Shown piece after piece: positions 11,101 to 13,519 of a DNA stretch of 13,519 bases. The stretch lies in the NCBI GenBank assembly GCA_004298625.1, contig SCSY01000079.1, positions 1 to 13,519 on the forward strand. Direction: 5' to 3'. Under the pieces are notes generated by a model. The model saw only the letters and a list, made by a program, of their open reading frames with translations, searched no databases and had not been told where the DNA came from. Numbering within the stretch: the first letter of the stretch is position 1; every line of letters starts with the position of its first letter. The stretch is from Nitrospirota bacterium (GTDB lineage Bacteria > Nitrospirota > Thermodesulfovibrionia > Thermodesulfovibrionales > UBA1546). Made by a program: the position numbers and the translations under genes.

Positions 11101-13519
11101 GTATTGGAGATAGCTTTCCCACTGATTATTACCGGCTGGGCATATTGGTAGAAGGTCTTTTCAGGCGAGGCGTAGGCCCTGTATGCGACATCCGAGATCG
11201 TTGTCTCTATGGATTGGGTCATGCCGGGGGCTGTCACCTGATCGGTTTTCCCATAGTGGTAATAGGTGTTTTCTATCGAAGCCTCTATTATCACCTTGTA
11301 AGGGGCTGACGACGGCACGCTTATGTATATCGGGTCTGTGAGTAAGCTTTCATTCGGGTTGAGCCTTGCAACCGCGTAATAGCCTGTGTTGAGTATTTCG
11401 TTGCCCGCCCTCTGGTCGAGATATCCTGTCGAAAGGACATTGCCGTCCTGGTCTTTGAGGGTCACCCGCACCTTGCTTGTTGCCCCGCCATTTTCGCTTG
11501 TGAGGAATTCCATGAGGCTGCTTCCGATGTTGTTGATCTTGAGCCTTACTTTTCCGGATATGCCTCTTGTCAAAGACTCGTTGAATATCTCAAGGGCTGT
11601 GCTTGAGCCTATAACTTCCGCAGAGGACGTCTTTGTTATCCTGACTGTTGCTCCAGGGGTTGGAGACCAGGTTGCTCCTGTAATAACGGAAACAACCGAA
11701 GGCGCGTCTGCTGTTGTAGCCGTAACCTTATCAACCTGCAAGGTTGCGCCTGCGGTAAGGGTAAACGGACCTGCAAGGCTGCTTGAAGGCGCTGTGCCGA
11801 CCTTGATGCTTATGGTGTCAACAGATAGCGTGTAGGGTGTAGCGTTTAGCGTGTAGGGAAGTGAAAGGATGACTGGTATCGTTTCGAGTAAGCCTCTTCT
11901 TAAGACTGTTCCCTGTTTTATGCCCATGGATAGATCTGGAAGCATTGCTTCCTTTATCGGGCTTTCTATATTCAGGGTATTTACTGCGGATATCCCGTAT
12001 GTCACGACTCCGCCGGAGTAATATCCGTCTGTATATGAGAGGGCTGTGACAGGATATGATGTTATCCTGCTTCCGTTCCTGTATATGTAGTAGCCGAGCG
12101 TGTCTCCGTCATACGGGGACTGCCATGTGATGACAGGCGCGGCATCGTCTATCTTTTCGACCAACAGCTCTCTTATAGGGGATACAGGGAAGTTTATCTC
12201 TTTTGTTTCCGACAAGGGCCCTTCGTTTCCAAGGCTGTCGAAGGCTGTTACTGCATAGAACCTGTATGTCCTTGAAGGAGAAACGTCAACTGCCTTTGTT
12301 ATCCCGACCTTAACTATCTTGGTTGCTCCGGATGTAGTTGTAATCGGCCTGTCTGATCTGTAAAGCTGATAGCTGACTGCCGGCTGGCTGCTGTCTATAT
12401 TCCATGTGGCGACAACCCCTGTGCTGTCAAGGCTGAGGCCGAGGTTTATTGGAGCAGGAGGGCCTGTCCTGTCCGAGATCCCGGCGGTCTCGACAGACTT
12501 CCCGCTTTCGCTTCCGAGAAGCCCTATTGCGCTTACCGAATAATAGTATGTTCCATCAGCAGGCGGTATATCCTGCGCCGGAGAGCCCAATACTCCTGTC
12601 TTTATCTTTACCGGCGTTGCCTCTCCCTCTGCACGCCTGTATATGTTGTATGTTATGCCTGTCATTGTATTCCAGGTCAGGGTTATTACCCCTCCGTTCC
12701 CTGTCCTTGTCAAAAGACCTGTCGGCACATCAGGCGGAGGCACGCTGTCTTTATAAAGAAGGATGTAACGTCCGGAGGCTACGGTCGCTCCGGAATTTCC
12801 GATGACATCGCTCGCTGCGTTCAGGACGAACTCGGCGGTTCCCTCAGAAAGACCCGATATATTCGCGCTTCCTGTCCAGTGGACCCCGTTGTCCGTTGTG
12901 GTGAGGTCTGTTACAGCCGTGGTTATCCCGCTCGAAGATTTTAGCCCTATTATTGGTGTAGTTGCGGACGGCTCGTCAAAAACAACTTTTACCTCAACCG
13001 GAGCAGTTGTTATCTGCAATACCGTCAAAGGAGACTGTATCGAGGCAACAGGGCCTGCAACGTCAATTCTGATTCCTGCTCCCTGTGAAATCCCCCTGTT
13101 TCCTGTCATGTCTTTGCCTGAGAACTTATATGTCGTTGTCCCGCTTTCTATCAGGGATGTGACGCTGAATGTGCCTTCATAAACAACCCCCTGCACCCCC
13201 TTTTCTAAGGGGGAATTAGTGAGGGAGATAATTATCGGAGAGCCTGAGCTTGGCTCAAGGCTTAAAAACGGCATCTCCTTTAGAGGTTCGTTAACAGTGA
13301 GTTCTGCTTTAACGCTTCCGGGGCCTGCTATCATAGCAGGATATGTCTCTACGCCCGAAGGATCCGTATAGCGGTATTTTATGGACGAGACATATGGAGC
13401 TACCCTGTCTGATGAGGCAGATACTACATTCGATATCCCGCTTTCGTTCCCTGCGCTGTCCACTGATGTGACCGCATAGTATCTGAGGCTGTCGGATGGA
13501 GGCATGTAGTCGTTAAAAA
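8130..13519 (-). CDS. Giant multidomain surface/secreted protein (FN3, Ig-like, PKD; N-terminus outside window)
   Basis: At least 1,795 residues are visible. Codons upstream of the ATG at 13505 (FNDY) are open and continue an FN3 strand pattern, so this ATG is internal and the gene runs off the right edge. Residue numbers below count from that ATG. Order: end of an FN3 domain (YYAVTSVDSAGNES), Ig-like bacterial domains (about 30-250), three FN3-like domains (about 258-340, 350-437, 441-520), a beta-rich middle, averaged-abundance Ig/CARDB-like repeats (about 890-1090), and a carboxypeptidase-regulatory-like segment (about 1095-1170). A low-complexity Gly-rich linker (about 1438-1466) follows, then Ig-like sequence, a PKD domain with SWDFNGDGITD (about 1630), and a C-terminal module ending in EDGIWRLSFY. 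I saw no LPXTG or autotransporter motif. It heads the three-gene operon. Adhesion or scaffold function is inferred from the architecture. Confidence 0.85.
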   Translation of the reverse strand, partial: FNDYMPPSDSLRYYAVTSVDSAGNESGISNVVSASSDRVAPYVSSIKYRYTDPSGVETYPAMIAGPGSVKAELTVNEPLKEMPFLSLEPSSGSPIIISLTNSPLEKGVQGVVYEGTFSVTSLIESGTTTYKFSGKDMTGNRGISQGAGIRIDVAGPVASIQSPLTVLQITTAPVEVKVVFDEPSATTPIIGLKSSSGITTAVTDLTTTDNGVHWTGSANISGLSEGTAEFVLNAASDVIGNSGATVASGRYILLYKDSVPPPDVPTGLLTRTGNGGVITLTWNTMTGITYNIYRRAEGEATPVKIKTGVLGSPAQDIPPADGTYYYSVSAIGLLGSESGKSVETAGISDRTGPPAPINLGLSLDSTGVVATWNIDSSQPAVSYQLYRSDRPITTTSGATKIVKVGITKAVDVSPSRTYRFYAVTAFDSLGNEGPLSETKEINFPVSPIRELLVEKIDDAAPVITWQSPYDGDTLGYYIYRNGSRITSYPVTALSYTDGYYSGGVVTYGISAVNTLNIESPIKEAMLPDLSMGIKQGTVLRRGLLETIPVILSLPYTLNATPYTLSVDTISIKVGTAPSSSLAGPFTLTAGATLQVDKVTATTADAPSVVSVITGATWSPTPGATVRITKTSSAEVIGSSTALEIFNESLTRGISGKVRLKINNIGSSLMEFLTSENGGATSKVRVTLKDQDGNVLSTGYLDQRAGNEILNTGYYAVARLNPNESLLTDPIYISVPSSAPYKVIIEASIENTYYHYGKTDQVTAPGMTQSIETTISDVAYRAYASPEKTFYQYAQPVIISGKAISNTLTPGTLEPSAPVPYVPVKLGISIKGFDRFFTVTTDATGAFTYTFTPGANEAGLYTIWAIHPDLSDRTVQSTFAIAGFSMSPETASVRMARGRSVDIPVSLYNYGGAALTGLAFETTAGTGITANVIQSSALSDQLSAGETRNITLRITSTTTTPDTSWATMKATLNEGFQKTLNASISMVQLIPVITTNPSYIDTGMVRGNQKIATFNISNVGEEVLRNARIEGPSTSWMSLTVNRAIGDMSPGTSKTIGIMFNPPATLAQGVYDDRVVIYSDNHIPYTYQIQATVTSNAVGNVMFDVLNELMEDVPNATITFQHQTLPELIYTLRTGTDGTVMQYDIPEGRYTYNVSPPPGHTPYSGSFTIQAGMTTTVPIALEMNMVTVSWSVTPTVIQDKYEIVITQTFETNVPTPVLVIEPPSINLPRMQPGAVFNGEFTISNYGLVAADYKGMQFPSAIGEYDIEVLATIPPSLKAQQKITVPYRITRRQTTAALSDQRSAFSSQFVFNSEFRTPQSALMDEVQGYGGGVVSGCSGVIIINADFEYTICPNSASARIASKSIGYTIIYNYCGESYPGSSDGSTNNGSTNNGSMPVPWSTLPGGGTSSYEEYLRQQLGGGTGVPGNYTPLTTLNTPGCSSETGGGGNIGGGGNTGGGGNTGGGGNTGGGGATEDSRCSSGLSIPVGTSAFSNGITVPAVGSNTVAISSPANGTGTSRSRVIVKGAIDPLLTGEQMMIETSRPGLDGVDSNFPAHINGNYFAALAPLMNGPNNIKAIAKDLNGVQRDTTVTVNATTGTDPIILTYLTPNEGLPALNSAGLTTLDVTLKAIPNISNPVVKYSWDFNGDGITDLECKSLSTVTASFLNTGLYLPSVTITDSQGNKYTDTTIVNVLAQDNMIGIFRNIWNRVKAALAIKDIPGALKDFPGNSKEVFQYNYELMEEYLPQISQDMGDIELVRIVNNIAELKFSRIEDGEETTYSVEFIKDEDGIWRLSFY
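9111..9192 (-). repeat. 15-bp tandem repeats encoding a (GGGGN-T/I) glycine linker
   Basis: Five units of 15 bp encode GGGG blocks separated by NT or NI. The third bases differ between units (CCG and CCT for glycine), so the protein repeat is kept while codons drift. It probably forms a flexible linker before the C-terminal Ig/PKD part, flanked by cysteines (TPGCSS before, SRCSSG after). Confidence 0.85.
9343..9372 (-). repeat. Perfect 15-bp direct duplication encoding GSTNN
   Basis: The 15-mer CCGTTGTTAGTAGAT occurs twice head to tail at 9343-9357 and 9358-9372, encoding GSTNNGSTNNGS. Identity at every third base suggests a recent slippage event in the linker region of the giant protein. 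Confidence 0.85.
9561..9640 (-). repeat. Two 7-bp-period repeat tracts read in frame (tract 1)
   Basis: On the plus strand TGCGGAT, TGCGGAG, TGCGGAA, TTCGGAA occupy 9561-9588. GCTGAAC, GCTGATC, GCTGATC, GCTCAAT, GCTGCTG occupy 9606-9640, preceded by ACTGACT at 9599. The protein reads TTAALSDQRSAFSSQF and FNSEFRTPQSALMDE here. The residues do not fit the surrounding beta domains, which suggests inserted repeat DNA translated as linker. Confidence 0.75.
10690..10717 (-). repeat. 7-bp-period repeat tract 2 inside the giant gene
   Basis: Four heptamers (GCTGAAA, GCTGATC, GCTGAGA, GCTGACG) are read as the peptide SSALSDQLSAGE. The family is the same as the GCTGATC units of tract 1, about 1.1 kb away, so the two probably share an origin. 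Confidence 0.75.
11074..11105 (-). repeat. 8-bp-period repeat tract inside the giant gene
   Basis: Octamers GAGGGTTC, AAGGGTTC, CAGGGGTC and AAGGTATT lie head to tail, read as NTLTPGTLEPSAP between two beta domains. The period of 8 differs from the heptamer tracts, but the location, at a domain junction in frame, is the same. Confidence 0.65.
11826..11860 (-). repeat. 7-bp-period repeat tract 3 inside the giant gene
   Basis: Five heptamers (TAGCGTG, TAGGGTG, TAGCGTT, TAGCGTG, TAGGGAA) are translated as LPYTLNATPYTLSVDT, where PYTL recurs. The unit differs from tracts 1 and 2, so at least three unrelated heptamer families occur in this gene. Confidence 0.75.
13196..13213 (-). repeat. C/G-rich palindrome of dispersed-repeat type, read in frame
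   Basis: CCCCCTT (13196-13202) and AAGGGGG (13207-13213) form a perfect 7-bp stem with a 4-nt loop. The surrounding sequence (about 13184-13225) encodes TNSPLEKGVQGVV, breaking an Ig-like domain. I recall peptides such as NPPLKKGG from translated dispersed palindromes in related genomes; that link is from memory and needs a search. Confidence 0.65.

Overview
The window looks like a bacterial chromosome or MAG contig of roughly 45-48% GC (estimated by eye). The multiheme c-type cytochromes, REP-type Y1 transposase, very large secreted Ig/FN3 protein and short-period repeats fit a Nitrospirota or Desulfobacterota-type anaerobe. That placement is inferred from gene content; there is no 16S or marker tree. 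Only rho is on the + strand. Every other gene is on the - strand.

Layout. (1) 2-1105: 3' part of rho, open at the left edge. (2) 3508-1145 (-): a four-gene cluster, HAMP membrane protein, heptaheme cytochrome c, second HAMP membrane protein, tetraheme cytochrome c. The genes overlap or nearly abut, and an extended -10 promoter candidate lies upstream. The cluster reads as a tandem duplication of a two-gene cassette (output-less HAMP protein plus multiheme cytochrome). It is the most system-like part of the window. (3) 3715-4746: a RAYT/TnpA-REP unit, a 320-aa Y1 transposase with a DnaA-C-like C-terminal helix-turn-helix, closely flanked by a 24-bp inverted repeat (23/24 matches). A 13-14-bp tandem array lies outside the left end. 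(4) 4747-5211: no convincing intact gene. It holds a third end-like sequence and a coding-looking remnant continuing in frame past the UGA stop of the next gene. (5) 13519-5212 (-): a tight three-gene operon encoding a giant surface or secreted protein (>1,790 aa, open at the right edge), a small membrane-anchored protein with a carboxypeptidase-regulatory-like domain, and a 781-aa secreted protein with the metal-ligand pattern of zinc-dependent phospholipase C / S1-P1 nucleases.

The cytochrome/HAMP cluster is probably a periplasmic electron-transfer or redox-signalling module: exported hemes beside two-helix HAMP proteins that have no kinase, cyclase or chemotaxis output. The 5212-13519 operon probably makes envelope or exported proteins acting together at the cell surface. 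Its giant gene also carries a sprinkling of short-period repeats (four 7-bp tracts, one 8-bp tract and one C/G palindrome), all read through in frame, as though dispersed repeats had been co-opted as linker peptide.
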